Below, in pieces: positions 1 to 12,239 of a DNA stretch of 64,000 nt. Positions within the stretch are counted from its first letter, which is position 1, and each line of letters begins with the position of its first letter. The notes under the pieces are model-generated. The model was given only the letters and a program-made list of their open reading frames with translations, did no database searches and had not been told where the DNA came from. The translations under genes and the position numbers were made by a program. The stretch covers positions 34,774-98,773 of the forward strand of contig JAPYXD010000472.1 of the NCBI GenBank assembly GCA_030998225.1. Direction: 5' to 3'. Source of the stretch: Diplolepis rosae (lineage: Eukaryota; Arthropoda; Insecta; Hymenoptera; Diplolepididae).

Positions 1-2233
1 AATTTTTAGAATGACTGGACCACTGAAATACAATTCGGATATTTTACATTTTAGTTCTCAGTTTAAGTTCCCTGAGGAAGAGGTTTTTTAAGCACCTGGA
101 CTAATAAATATAATTTTTAAAATGACGAGATCTCTAAAATATGTACTAGGTATCATAAATTTCAGTTCTCAGCTTAAGTTCCCTGAGGAAGATGTATTTT
201 AGGCACTTGGACTACTAGATATAATTTTTAAAATTACGCGATCTCTAAAATATGTACTAGGTATCTTAATTTTCAGTTCTCAGCTTAAGTTCCCTGAGGA
301 AGATGGTTTTTAAGCACCTGGACTACTAGATATAGTTTTTATAATGACGAGATCTCTAAAATATGTACTAGGTATCATAAATTTCAGTTCTCAGCTTAAG
401 TTCCCTGAGGAAGATGGTTTTTAAGCACCTGGACTACTAGATATAATTTTCAAAATGACAAGATCTCTAAAATATGTACTAGGTATCATAAATTTCAGTT
501 CTCGGCTTAAGTTCCCTGAGGAAGATGTATTTTAGGTACTTGGACTAATAAATATAATTTTTAAAATGACGAGATCTCTAAAATATGTACCAGGTATCAT
601 AAATTGCAGTTCTCAGCTTAAGTTCCCTGAGGAAGATGTTTTTTAAGCACCTGGACTACTAAATATAATTTTTAAAATGACGAGATCTCTAAAATATGTA
701 CTAGGTATCATAAATTTCAGTTCTCAGCTTAAGTTCCCTGAGGAAGATGTATTTTAGGCACTTGGACGAATCTATATAATTTTCAAAATGACGAGATCTC
801 TAAAATATGTACTAGGTATCTTAATTTTCAGTTCTCAGCTTAAGTTCCCTGAGGAAGATGTATTTTAGGCACCTGGACTACTAGATATAATTTTTAGAAT
901 GACTGGACCACTGAAATACCATTCGGATATCTTAAATTTTAGTTCTCAGCTTAAGTTCCCTGAGGAAGGTGTATTTAGGTACTTGGACTACTAAATATAA
1001 TTCTTAAAGTGACGAGATCTCTAAAATATCTACTAGGTATCTTAATTTTCAGATCTCAGCTGAAGTTCCCTGAGGAAGATGGTTTCTAAGCACCTGGACT
1101 ACTAGATATAATTTTCAAAATGACGAGATCTCTAAAATATAGTCCAGGTATCCTTAATTTTCACTTCTCAGCTTAAGTTCCCTGAGGAAGATGTATTTTA
1201 GGCACCTGGACTACTAGATATAATTTTCTAGAATGACTGGACCACTGAAATACAATTCGGATATATTATATTTTAGTTCTCAGTTTAAGTTCCCTGAGGA
1301 AGAGGTTTTTTAAGCACCTGGACTAATAAATATAATTTTTAAAATGACGAGATCTCTAAAATATGTACTAGGTATCATAAATTTCAGTTCTCAGCTTAAG
1401 TTCCCTGAGGAAGATGTATTTTAGGCACTTGGACTACTAAATATAATTTTTAAAATGACGAGATCTCTAAAATATCAACTAGGTATCGAACTTTTCATTT
1501 CTCAGCTTAAGTTCCCTGAGGAAGATGGTTTCTAAGCACCTGGACTACTCGATATAATTTTCAAAATGACGAGATCTCTAAAATATAGTCCAGGTATCCT
1601 TAATTTTCACTTCTCAGCTTAAGTTCCCTGAGGAAGATGTATTTTAGGCACCTGGACTACTAGATATAATTTTTAGAATGACTGGACCACTGAAATACAA
1701 TTCGGATATGTTAAATTTCAGTTCTCAGCTTAAGTTCCCTGAGGAAGATGTTTTTTAAGCACCTGGACTACTAAATATAATTTTTAAAATGACGAGATCT
1801 CTAAAATATGTACTAGGTATCATAAATTTCAGTTCTCAGCTTAAGTTCCCTGAGGAAGATGTATTTTAGGTACTTGTACTAATATATATAATTTTTAAAA
1901 TGACGAGATCTCTAAAATATGTACTAGGTATCTTAATTTTCAGTTCTCAGCTTAAGTTCCCTGAGGAAGATGTTTTTTAAGCACCTGGACTACTAGATAA
2001 TAATTTTCAAAATGACGAGATCTCTAAAATATATACTAGGTATCATAAATTTCAGTTCTCAGCTTAAGTTCCCTGAGGAAGATGGTTTTTAAGCACCTGG
2101 ACTACTAGATATAATTTTTAAAATGACGAGATCTCTAAAATATGTACTAGGTATCATAAATTTCAGTTCTCAGCTTAAGTTCCCTGAGGAAGATGGTTTT
2201 TAAGCACATGGACTACTAGATATAATTTTCAAA
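1..2233 (+). repeat. Left-edge stretch, A/A2/C/E mixture
   Basis: The window opens inside a monomer and the first ATGAC start is at 11 (type C). The stretch runs mainly A, A2, E and C units with one P at about 566. A C unit recurs near 899, 1233 and 1678, and E immediately precedes C at 1120/1233 and 1567/1678. There is nothing here other than satellite monomers. Confidence 0.85.
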
Positions 2234-3123
2234 ATGACGGGTTCTCTAAAACATAATCCAGGTATCCTTAATTTCAGTTCTCAGCTTAAGTTCCCTGAGG
2301 AAGATGTTTTTTAAGCATCTGGACTACTAAATATAATTTTCAAAATGACGAGATCTCTAAAATATGTACTAGGTATAAAAAATTTTCAGTTCTCAGCTTA
2401 AGTTCCCTGAGGAAGATTTATTTCAGGCACCTGGACTACTAGATATAATTTTTAAAATGACGAGATCTCTAAAATATGTACTAGGTATCTTAATTTTCAG
2501 TTCTCAGCTTAAGTTCCCTGAGGAAGATGGTTTTTAAGCACCTGGACTACTAGATATAATTTTCAAAATGACGAGATCTCTAAAATATAGTCCAGGTATC
2601 CTTAATTATCAGTTCTCAGCTTAAGTTCCCTGAGGAAGATGTATTTTAGGCACCTGGACTACTAGATATAATTTTTAGAATGACTGGACCACTGAAATAC
2701 AATTCGGATATTTTAAATTTTAGTTCTCAGCTTAAGTTCCCTGAGGAAGATGGATTTTAAGCACCTGGACTACTAGATATAATTTTCAAAATGTCGAGAT
2801 CTCTAAAATATGTACTAGGTATCATAAATTTCAGTTCTCAGCTTATGTTCCCTGAGTAAGATGGGTTTGAAGCACCTGGACTACTAGATATAATTTTTAA
2901 AATGACGCGATCTCTAAAATATAATCCAGGTATCCTTAATTTCAGTTCTCAGCTTAAGTTCCCTGAGTATGGTGGTTTTTAAGCACCTGGACTACTAGAT
3001 ATAGTTTTTATAATGACGAGATCTCTAAAATATATACTAGGTATCATAAATTTCAGTTCTCAGCTTAAGTTCCCTGAGGAAGATGGTTTCTAAGCACCTG
3101 GACTACTAGATATAATTTTCAAA
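2234..3123 (+). repeat. Bh-K-A-Bh-A cassette with three extra monomers
   Basis: This is the leftmost copy of the Bh cassette. It starts with the GGGTTCTC form of Bh, then K, and ends with A(GATGGGTTTGAAG), Bh and A, as in the other copies. Between K and A it holds three additional units in the order A2, E, C, giving 890 bp (8 monomers) instead of 556 bp (5 monomers). The K unit here ends GGCACC rather than AAGCACC, marking the exchange point. Confidence 0.78.
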
Positions 3124-5013
3124 ATGACGAGATCTCTAAAATATATACTAGGTATCATAAATTTCAGTTCTCAGCTTAAGTTCCCTGAGGAAGATGTATT
3201 TTAGGTACTTGGACTAATAAATATAATTTTTAAAATGACGAGATCTCTAAAATATGTACCAGGTATCATAAATTGCAGTTCTCAGCTTAAGTTCCCTGAG
3301 GAAGATGTTTTTTAAGCACCTGGACTACTAAATATAATTTTTAAAATGACGAGATCTCTAAAATATGTACTAGGTATCATAAATTTCAGTTCTCAGCTTA
3401 AGTTCCCTGAGGAAGATGTATTTTAGGTACTTGGACTAATATATATAATTTTTAAAATGACGAGATCTCTAAAATATGTACTAGGTATCTTAATTTTCAG
3501 TTCTCAGCTTAAGTTCCCTGAGGAAGATGGTTTTTAAGCACCTGGACTACTAGATATAATTTTCAAAATGACGAGATCTCTAAAATATAGTCCAGGTATC
3601 CTTAATTATCAGTTCTCAGCTTAAGTTCCCTGAGGAAGATGTATTTTAGGCACCTGGACTACTAGATATAATTTTAAGAATGACTGGACCACTGAAATAC
3701 CATTCGGATATCTTAGATTTTAGATCTCATCTTAAGTTCCCTTAGGAAGATGTATTTTAGGCACCTGGACTACTAGATATAATTTTTAGAATGACTGGAC
3801 CACTTAAATACCATTCGGTTATCTTATATTTTAGTTCTCAGCTTAAGTTCCCTGAGGAAGATGTTTTTTAAGCACCTGGACTACCAAATATAATTTTTAA
3901 AATGACGAGATCTCTAAAATATGTACTAGGTATCATAAATTTCAGTTCTCAGCTTAAGTTCCCTGAGGAAGATGTATTTTAGGCACTTGGACTACTAAAT
4001 ATAATTTTTAAAATGACGAGATCTCTAAAATATGTACTAGGTATCTTAATTTTCAGTTCTCAGCTTAAGATCCCTGAGGAAGATGCTTTTTAAGCACCTG
4101 GACTACTAGATATAATTTTCAAAATGACGAGATCTCTAAAATATAGTCCAGGTATCCTTAATTTTCACTTCTCAGCTTAAGTTCCCTGAGGAAGATGTAT
4201 TTTATGCACCTTGACTACTAGATATAATTTTTAGAATGACTGGACCACTGAAATACAATTCGGATATCTTAAATTTAAGTTCTCAGCTTAAGTTCCCTGA
4301 GGAAGAGGTTTTTTAAGCACCTGGACTACTAAATATAATTTTTAAAATGACGAGATCTCTAAAATATGTACTAGGTATCATAAATTTCAGTTCTCAGCTT
4401 AAGTTCCCTGAGGAAGATGTATTTTAGGCACTTGGACTACTAAATATAATTTTTAAAATGACGATATCTCTAAAATATGTACTAGGTATCATAAATTTCA
4501 GTTCTCAGCTTAAGTTCCCTGAGGAAGATGGTTTTTAAGCACCTGGACTACTAGATATAATTTTCAAAATGATGGGATCTCTAAAATATAATCTAGGTAT
4601 CCTAAATTTTCACTTCTCGGCTTAAGTTCCCTGAGGAAGATGTATTTTAGGCACCTGGACTACTAGATATAATTTTTAGAATGACTGGACCACTGAAATA
4701 CAATTCGGATATCTTAAATTTTAGTTCTCAGCTTAAGTTCCCTGAGGAAGATGTTTTTTAAGCACCTGGACTACTAGATATAATTTTCAAAATGACGAGA
4801 TCTCTAAAATATGTACTAGGTATCATAAATTTCAGTTCTCAGCTTAAGTTCCCTGAGGAAGATGGTTTTTAAGCACCTGGACTACTAGATATAATTTTTA
4901 AAATGACGAGATCTCTAAAATATGTACAAGGTATCATAAATTTCAGTTCTCAGCTTAAGTTCCCTGAGTAAGATGGTTTTTAAGCACATGGACTACTAGA
5001 TATAATTTTCAAA

Positions 5014-5569
5014 ATGACGGGTTCTCTAAAACATAATCCAGGTATCCTTAATTTCAGTTCTCAGCTTAAGTTCCCTGAGGAAGATGTTTTTTAAGCATCT
5101 GGACTACTAAATATAATTTTCAAAATGACGAGATCTCTAGAATATGTACTAGGTATAAAAAACTTTCAGTTCTCAGCTTAAGTTCCCTGAGGAAGATGGT
5201 TTTTAAGCACCTGGACTACTAGATATAATTTTCAAAATGTCGAGATCTCTAAAATATGTACTAGGTATCATAAATTTCAGTTCTCAGCTTAAGTTCCCTG
5301 AGTAAGATGGGTTTGAAGCACCTGGACTACTAGATATAATTTTCAAAATGACGGGATCTCTAAAACATAATCCAGGTATCCTTAATTTCAGTTCTCAGCT
5401 TAAGTTCCCTGAGTATGATGGTTTTTAAGCACCTGGACTACTAGATATAGTTTTTATAATGACGAGATCTCTAAAATGTGTACTAGGTATCATAAATTTC
5501 AGTTCTCAGCTTAAGTTCCCAGAGGAAGATGGTTTTTAAGCACCTGGACTACTAGATATAATTTTCAAA
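5014..5569 (+). repeat. Bh-K-A-Bh-A cassette, copy at 5.0 kb
   Basis: Five units, 556 bp: Bh with GGGTTCTC ending GCATCTGG, K, A starting ATGTCGAG with GAGTAAGATGGGTTTGAAG, Bh with GAGTATGATGG, and A entered by GTTTTTATAATGACG. The last unit carries the rare AAATGTGTACTAGG, which recurs only in the copy at 8.35 kb, so these two copies are close relatives. Confidence 0.87.
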
Positions 5570-6569
5570 ATGTCAAGATCTCTAAAATATGTACTAGATA
5601 TCATAAATTTCAGTTCTCAGCTTAAGTTCCCTGAGGAAGATGTATTTTAGTTACTTTGACTGATAAATATAATTTTTAAAATGACGAGATCTCTAAAATA
5701 TGTACCAGGTATCATAAATTGCAGTTCTCAGCTTAAGTTCCCTGAGGAAGATGTTTTTTAAGCACCTGGACTACTAAATATAATTTTTAAAATGACGAGA
5801 TCTCTAAAATATGTACTAGGTATCATAAATTTCAGTTCTCGGCTTAAGTTCCCTGAGGAAGATGTATTTTAAGCACCTGGACTACTAGATATAATTTTCA
5901 AAATGACGGGATCTCTAAAACATAATCCAGGTATCCTTAATTTCAGTTCTCAGCTTAAGTTCCCTGAGGAAGATGTTTTTTAAGCACCTGGACTACAAAA
6001 TATAATTTGTAAAATGACGAGATCTCTAAAATATGTACTAGGAATCATAAATTTCAGTTCTCGGCTTAAGTTCCCTGAGGAAGATGTATTTTAAGCACCT
6101 GGACTACTAGATATAACTTTTAGAATCACTGGACCACTGAAATACCATTCGGATATCTTAAATTTTAGTTCTCAGATTAAGTTCCCTGAGGAAGATGGTT
6201 TTTAAGCACCTGGACTACTAGATATAATTTTCAAAATGACGGGATCTCTAAAACATAATCCAGGTATCCTTAATTTCAGTTCTCAGCTTAAGTTCCCTGA
6301 GGAAGATGTTTTTTAAGCATCTGGACTACTAAATATAATTTTCAAAATGACGAGATCTCTAAAATATGTACTAGGTATAAAAAATTTTCAGTTCTCAGCT
6401 TAAGTTCCCTGAGGAAGATGGTTTTTAAGCACCTGGACTACTAGATATAATTTTCAAAATGTCGAGATCACTAAAATACGTACTAGGTATATTAATTATC
6501 AGTTCTCAGCTTAAGTTCCCTGAGGAAGAAATTTTTTAAGCACCTGGACTACTAGATATAATTTTCAAA

Positions 6570-7126
6570 ATGACGGCATCTCTAAAACATAATCCAGGTA
6601 TCCTTAATTTCAGTTCTCAGCTTAAGTTCCCTGAGGAAGATGTTTTTTAAGCATCTGGACTACTAAATATAATTTTCAAAATGACGAGATCTCTAGAATA
6701 TGTACTAGGTATCAAAAATATTCAGTTCTCAGATTAAGTTCCCTGAGGAAGATGTATTTTAAGCACATGGACTACTAGATATAATTTACAAAATAACGAG
6801 AACTCTAAAATATGTACTAGGTATCATAAATTTCAGTTCTCAGCTTAAGTTCCCTTGAGTAAGATCGGTTGGAAGCACCTGGACTACTAGATATAATTTT
6901 CAAAATGACGGGATCTCTAAAACATAATCCAGGTATCCTTAATTTCAGTTCTCAGCTTAAGTTCCCTGAGTAGTATGGTTTTTAAGCACCTGGACTACTA
7001 GATATAGTTTTTATAATGACGAGATCTCTAAAATATGTACTAGGTATCATAAATTTCAGTTCTCAGCTTAAGTTCCCAGAGGAAGATGGATTTTATGCAC
7101 CTGGACTACTAGATATAATTTTAAAA
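6570..7126 (+). repeat. Bh-K-A-Bh-A cassette, copy at 6.6 kb (diverged)
   Basis: This copy has the same order as the others, 557 bp. The first Bh begins ATGACGGCATC and the third unit ends GAGTAAGATCGGTTGGAAG instead of the usual GGGTTTGAAG, with one extra T in the preceding CCCTTGAG. Its last unit (7016-7126) has TAT in place of the usual TAA, which opens the 63-codon frame at 7016-7207. Confidence 0.75.
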
Positions 7127-8349
7127 ATGTCTAGATCTCTAAAATATGTACTAGGTATCATAAATTTCAGTTCTCAGCTTAAGTTCCCTGAGGAAGATGT
7201 ATTTTAGTTACTTGGACCAATAAATATAATTTTTAAAATGACGAGATCTCTAAAATATGTGCTAGGTATCATAAATTGTCAGTTCTCAGCTTAAGTTCCC
7301 TGAGGAAGATGTTTTTTAAGCACCTGGACTACTAAATATAATTTTTAAAATGACGAGATCTCTAAAATATGTACTAGGTATCATAAATTTCAGTTCTCAG
7401 CTTAAGTTCCCTGAGGAAGATGGTTTTTAAGCACCTGGACTACTAGATATAATTTTCAAAATGACGAGATCTCTAAAATATAATCCAGGTATCCTTAATT
7501 TCAGTTCTCGGCTTAAGTTCCCTGAGGAAGATGTATTTTAGGCACCTGGACTACTAGATATAATTTTTAGAATGACTGGACCACTGAAATACCATTCGGA
7601 TATCTTAAATTTTAGTTCTCAGCTTAAGTTCCCTGAGGAAGATGTTTTTTAAGCACCTGGACTACTAAATATAATTTTTAAAATGACGAGATCTCTAAAA
7701 TATGTACTAGGTATCATAAATTTCAGTTCTCAGCTTAAGTTCCCTGAGGAAGATGGTTTTTATGCACCTGGACTACTAGATATAATTTTCAAAATGACAG
7801 GATCTCAAAAATATAATCCAGGTATCCTTAATTTCAGTTCTCAGCTTAAGTTTCCTGAGTAAGATGGTTTTTAAGCACCTGGACTACTAGATATAATTTT
7901 CAAAATGACGGGATCTCTAAAATATAATCCAGGTATCCTTAATTTTCAGTTCTCAGCTTAAGTTCCCTGAGGAAGATGTATTTTAGGCACCTGGACTACT
8001 AGATATAATTTTTAGAATGACTGGACCACTGAAATACCATTCGGATATCTTAAATTTTAGTTCTCAGCTTAAGTTCCCTGAGGAAGATGTTTTTTAAGCA
8101 CCTGGACTACTAGATATAATTTTCAAAATGACGAGATCTCTAAAATATGTACTAGGTATCATAAATTTCAGTTCTCAGCTTAAGTTCCCTGAGGAAGATG
8201 GTTTTTAAGCACCTGGACTACTAGATATAATTTTTAAAATGACGAGATCTCTAAAATATGTACTAGGTATCATAAATTTCAGTTCTCAGCTTAAGTTCCC
8301 TGAGTAAGATGGTTTTTAAGCACATGGACTACTAGATATAATTTTCAAA

Positions 8350-8905
8350 ATGACGGGTTCTCTAAAACATAATCCAGGTATCCTTAATTTCAGTTCTCAG
8401 CTTAAGTTCCCTGAGGAAGATGTTTTTTAAGCATCTGGACTACTAAATATAATTTTCAAAATGACGAGATCTCTAAAATATGTACTAGGTATAAAAAATT
8501 TTCAGTTCTCAGCTTAAGTTCCCTGAGGAAGATGGTTTTTAAGCACCTGGACTACTAGATATAATTTTCAAAATGTCGAGATCTCTAAAATATGTACTAG
8601 GTATCATAAATTTCAGTTCTCAGCTTAAGTTCCCTGAGTAAGATGGGTTTGAAGCACCTGGACTACTAGATATAATTTTCAAAATGACGGGATCTCTAAA
8701 ACATAATCCAGGTATCCTTAATTTCAGTTCTCAGCTTAAGTTCCCTGAGTATGATGGTTTTTAAGCACCTGGACTACTAGATATAGTTTTTATAATGACG
8801 AGATCTCTAAAATGTGTACTAGGTATCATAAATTTCAGTTCTCAGCTTAAGTTCCCAGAGGAAGATGGTTTTTAAGCACCTGGACTACTAGATATAATTT
8901 TCAAA
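8350..8905 (+). repeat. Bh-K-A-Bh-A cassette, copy at 8.35 kb
   Basis: 556 bp, same five-unit order as at 5.0 kb and offset from it by 3336 bp. It shares the rare AAATGTGTACTAGG and CCCAGAGGAAG in the last unit. Confidence 0.87.
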
Positions 8906-9905
8906 ATGTCAAGATCTCTAAAATATGTACTAGGTATCATAAATTTCAGTTCTCAGCTTAAGTTCCCTGAGGAAGATGTATTTTAGTTACTTGGACCAAT
9001 AAATATAATTTTTAAAATGACGAGATCTCTAAAATATGAACTAGGTATCATAAATTTCAGTTCTCAGCTTAAGTTCCCTGAGGAAGATGTTTTTTAAGCA
9101 CCTGGACTACTAAATATAATTTTTAAAATGACGAGATCTCTAAAATATGTACTAGGTATCATAAATTTCAGTTCTGAGCTTAAGTTCCCTGAGGAAGATG
9201 GTTTTTAAGCACCTGGACTACTAGATATAATTTTCAAAATGACGGGATCTCTAAAATATAATCCAGGTATCCTTAATTTCAGTTCTCAGCTTAAGTTCCC
9301 TGAGGAAGATGTTTTTTAAGCACCTGGACTACTAAATATAATTTTTAAAATGACGAGATCTCTAAAATATGTACTAGGTATCATAAATTTCAGTTCTCGG
9401 CTTAAGTTCCCTGAGGAAGATGTATTTTAGGCACCTGGACTACTAGATATATTTTTTAGACTCACTGGACCACTGAAATACCATTCGGATATCTTAAATT
9501 TTAGTTCTCAGCTTAAGTTCCCTGAGCAAGATGGTTTTTAAGCACCTGGACTACTAGATATAATTTTCAAAATGACGGGATCTCTAAAATATAATCCAGG
9601 TATCCTTAATTTCAGTTCTCAGCTTAAGTTCCCTGAGGAAGATGTTTTTTAAGCATCTGGACTACTAAATATAATTTTCAAAATGACGAGATCTCTAAAA
9701 TATGTACTAGGTATAAAAAATTTTCAGTTCTCAGCTTAAGTTCCCTGAGGAAGATGGATTTTAGGCACCTGGACTACTAGATATAATTTTCACAATGTCG
9801 AGATCTCTAAAATATGTACTAGGTATCTTAATTTTCAGTTCTCAGCTTAAGTTCCCTGAGGAAGATGGTTTTTAAGCACCTGGACTACTAGATATAATTT
9901 TCAAA

Positions 9906-10461
9906 ATGACGGGTTCTCTAAAACATAATCCAGGTATCCTTAATTTCAGTTCTCAGCTTAAGTTCCCTGAGGAAGATGTTTTTTAAGCATCTGGACTACT
10001 AAATATAATTTTCAAAATGACGAGATCTCTAGAATATGTACTAGGTATAAAAAATTTTCAGTTCTCAGCTTAAGTTCCCTGAGGAAGATGGATTTTATGC
10101 ACCTGGACTACTAGATATAATTTTCAAAATATCGAGATCTCTAAAATATGTACTAGGTATCATAAATTTCAGTTCTCAGCTTAAGTTCCCTGAGTAAGAT
10201 GGGTTTGAAGCACCTGGACTACTAGATATAATTTTCAAAATGACGGGATCTCTAAAACATAATCCAGGTATCCTTAATTTCAGTTCTCAGCTTAAGTTCC
10301 CTGAGTATGATGGTTTTTAAGCACCTGGACTACTAGATATAGTTTTTATAATGACGAGATCTCTAAAATATGTACTAGGTATCATAAATTTCAGTTCTCA
10401 GCTTAAGTTCCCTTATGAAGATGATTTTTAAGCACCTGGACTACTAGATATAATTTTCGAA
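9906..10461 (+). repeat. Bh-K-A-Bh-A cassette, copy at 9.9 kb
   Basis: 556 bp, same order, offset 3336 bp from the 6.6-kb copy. The third unit begins ATATCGAG. The last unit has the unusual CCCTTATGAAGATGA. Confidence 0.84.
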
Positions 10462-11683
10462 ATGACAAGATCTCTAAAATATGTACTAGGTATCATAAAT
10501 TTCATTTCTAAGCTTAAGTTCCCTCAGGAAGATGTATTTTAGGTACTTGAAATGATAAATATAATTTTTAAAATGACGAGATCTCTAAAATATGTACCAG
10601 GTATCATAAATTTCAGTTCTCAGCTTAAGTTCCCTGAGGAAGATGTTTTTTAAGCACCTGGACTACTAAATATAATTTTTAAAATGACGAGATCTCTAAA
10701 ATATGTACTAGGTATCATAAATTTCAGTTCTCAGCTTAAGTTCCCTGAGGAAGATGGTTTTTAAGCACCTGGACTACTAGATATAATTTTCAAAATGACG
10801 AGATCTCTAAAATATAGTCCAGGTATCCTTAATTATCAGTTCTCAGCTTAAGTTCCCTGAGGAAGATGTATTTTAGGCACCTGGACTACTAGATATAATT
10901 TTTAGAATGACTGGACCACTGAAATACAATTCGGATATCTTAAATTTTAGTTCTCAGCTTAAGTTCCCTGAGGAAGATGTTTTTTAAGCACCTGGACTAC
11001 TAAATATAATTTTTAAAATGACGAGATCTCTAAAATATGTACTAGGTATCATAAATTTCAGTTCTCAGCTTAAGTTCCCTGAGGAAGATGTATTTTAGGC
11101 ACTTGGACTACTAAATATAATTTTTAAAATGACGATATCTCTAAAATATGTACTAGGTATCATAAATTTCAGTTCTCAGCTTAAGTTCCCTGAGTAAGAT
11201 GGTTTTTGAGCACATGGACTACTAGATATAATTTTCAAAATGACGGGATCTCTAAAATATAGTCCAGGTATCCTTAATTTTCAGTTCTCAGCTTAAGTTC
11301 CCTGAGGAAGATGTATTTTAGGCACCTGGACTACTAGATATAATTTTTAGAATGACTGGACCACTGAAATACAATTCGGATATTTTAAATTTTAGTTCTC
11401 AGCTTAAGTTCCCTGAGGAAGATGTTTTTAAGCACCTGGACTACTAGATATAATTTTCAAAATGTCGAGATCTCTAAAATATGTACTAGGTATCATAAAT
11501 TTCAGTTCTCAGCTTAAGTTCCCTGAGTAAGATGGTTTTTAAGCACCTGGACTACTAGATATAATTTTCAAAATGACGAGATCTCTAAAATATGTACTAG
11601 GTATCATAAATTTCAGTTCTCAGCTTAAGTTCCCTGAGTAAGATGGTTTTTAAGCACATGGACTACTAGATATAATTTTCAAA

Positions 11684-12239
11684 ATGACGGGTTCTCTAAA
11701 ACATAATCCAGGTATCCTTAATTTCAGTTCTCAGCTTAAGTTCCCTGAGGAAGATGTTTTTTAAGCATCTGGACTACTAAATATAATTTTCAAAATGACG
11801 AGATCTCTAGAATATGTACTAGGTATAAAAAATTTTCAGTTCTCAGCTTAAGTTCCCTGAGGAAGATGGTTTTTAAGCACCTGGACTACTAGATATAATT
11901 TTCAAAATGTCGAGATCTCTAAAATATGTACTAGGTATCATAAATTTCAGTTCTCAGCTTAAGTTCCCTGAGTAAGATGGGTTTGAAGCACCTGGACTAC
12001 TAGATATAATTTTCAAAATGACGGGATCTCTAAAACATAATCCAGGTATCCTTAATTTCAGTTCTCAGCTTAAGTTCCCTGAGTAGTATGGTTTTTAAGC
12101 ACCTGGACTACTAGATATAGTTTTTATAATGACGAGATCTCTAAAATATTTACTAGGTATCATAAAGTTCAGTTCTCGGCTTAAGTTCCCTGAGGAAGAT
12201 GGTTTTTAATTACCTGGACTACTAGATATAATTTTTAAA
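11684..12239 (+). repeat. Bh-K-A-Bh-A cassette, copy at 11.7 kb
   Basis: 556 bp, same order, offset 3334 bp from the 8.35-kb copy. The fourth unit has GAGTAGTATGG and the last ends GGTTTTTAATTACC. Confidence 0.85.

Larger units (their letters stand above)
5014..8349 (+). repeat. Higher-order repeat unit of 30 monomers, first copy (3336 bp)
   Basis: The Bh cassettes at 5014, 6570, 8350, 9906 and 11684 are separated by 1556, 1780, 1556 and 1778 bp, that is 14, 16, 14 and 16 monomers. Cassettes two steps apart are more alike than neighbours: 5.0 and 8.35 kb share AAATGTGTACTAGG, and the C units near 6.13 and 9.46 kb both begin (T/C)CACTGGACC. The real period is therefore about 30 monomers, with two half-units of unequal length. 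Confidence 0.78.
8350..11683 (+). repeat. Higher-order repeat unit of 30 monomers, second copy (3334 bp)
   Basis: Tandem partner of the unit at 5014-8349, with the same 14+16 subdivision. The match fades after about 12.2 kb, where the next half-unit (expected near 13.2 kb) is not recognisable as a full Bh cassette. Confidence 0.72.

Noticed and set aside
7016..7207. Open frame of 63 codons
   Set aside because: It is two consecutive monomers read in phase (37+26 codons), open only because the usual TAA in the first unit is TAT. The peptide is the satellite translation, with no start signal or conserved domain.
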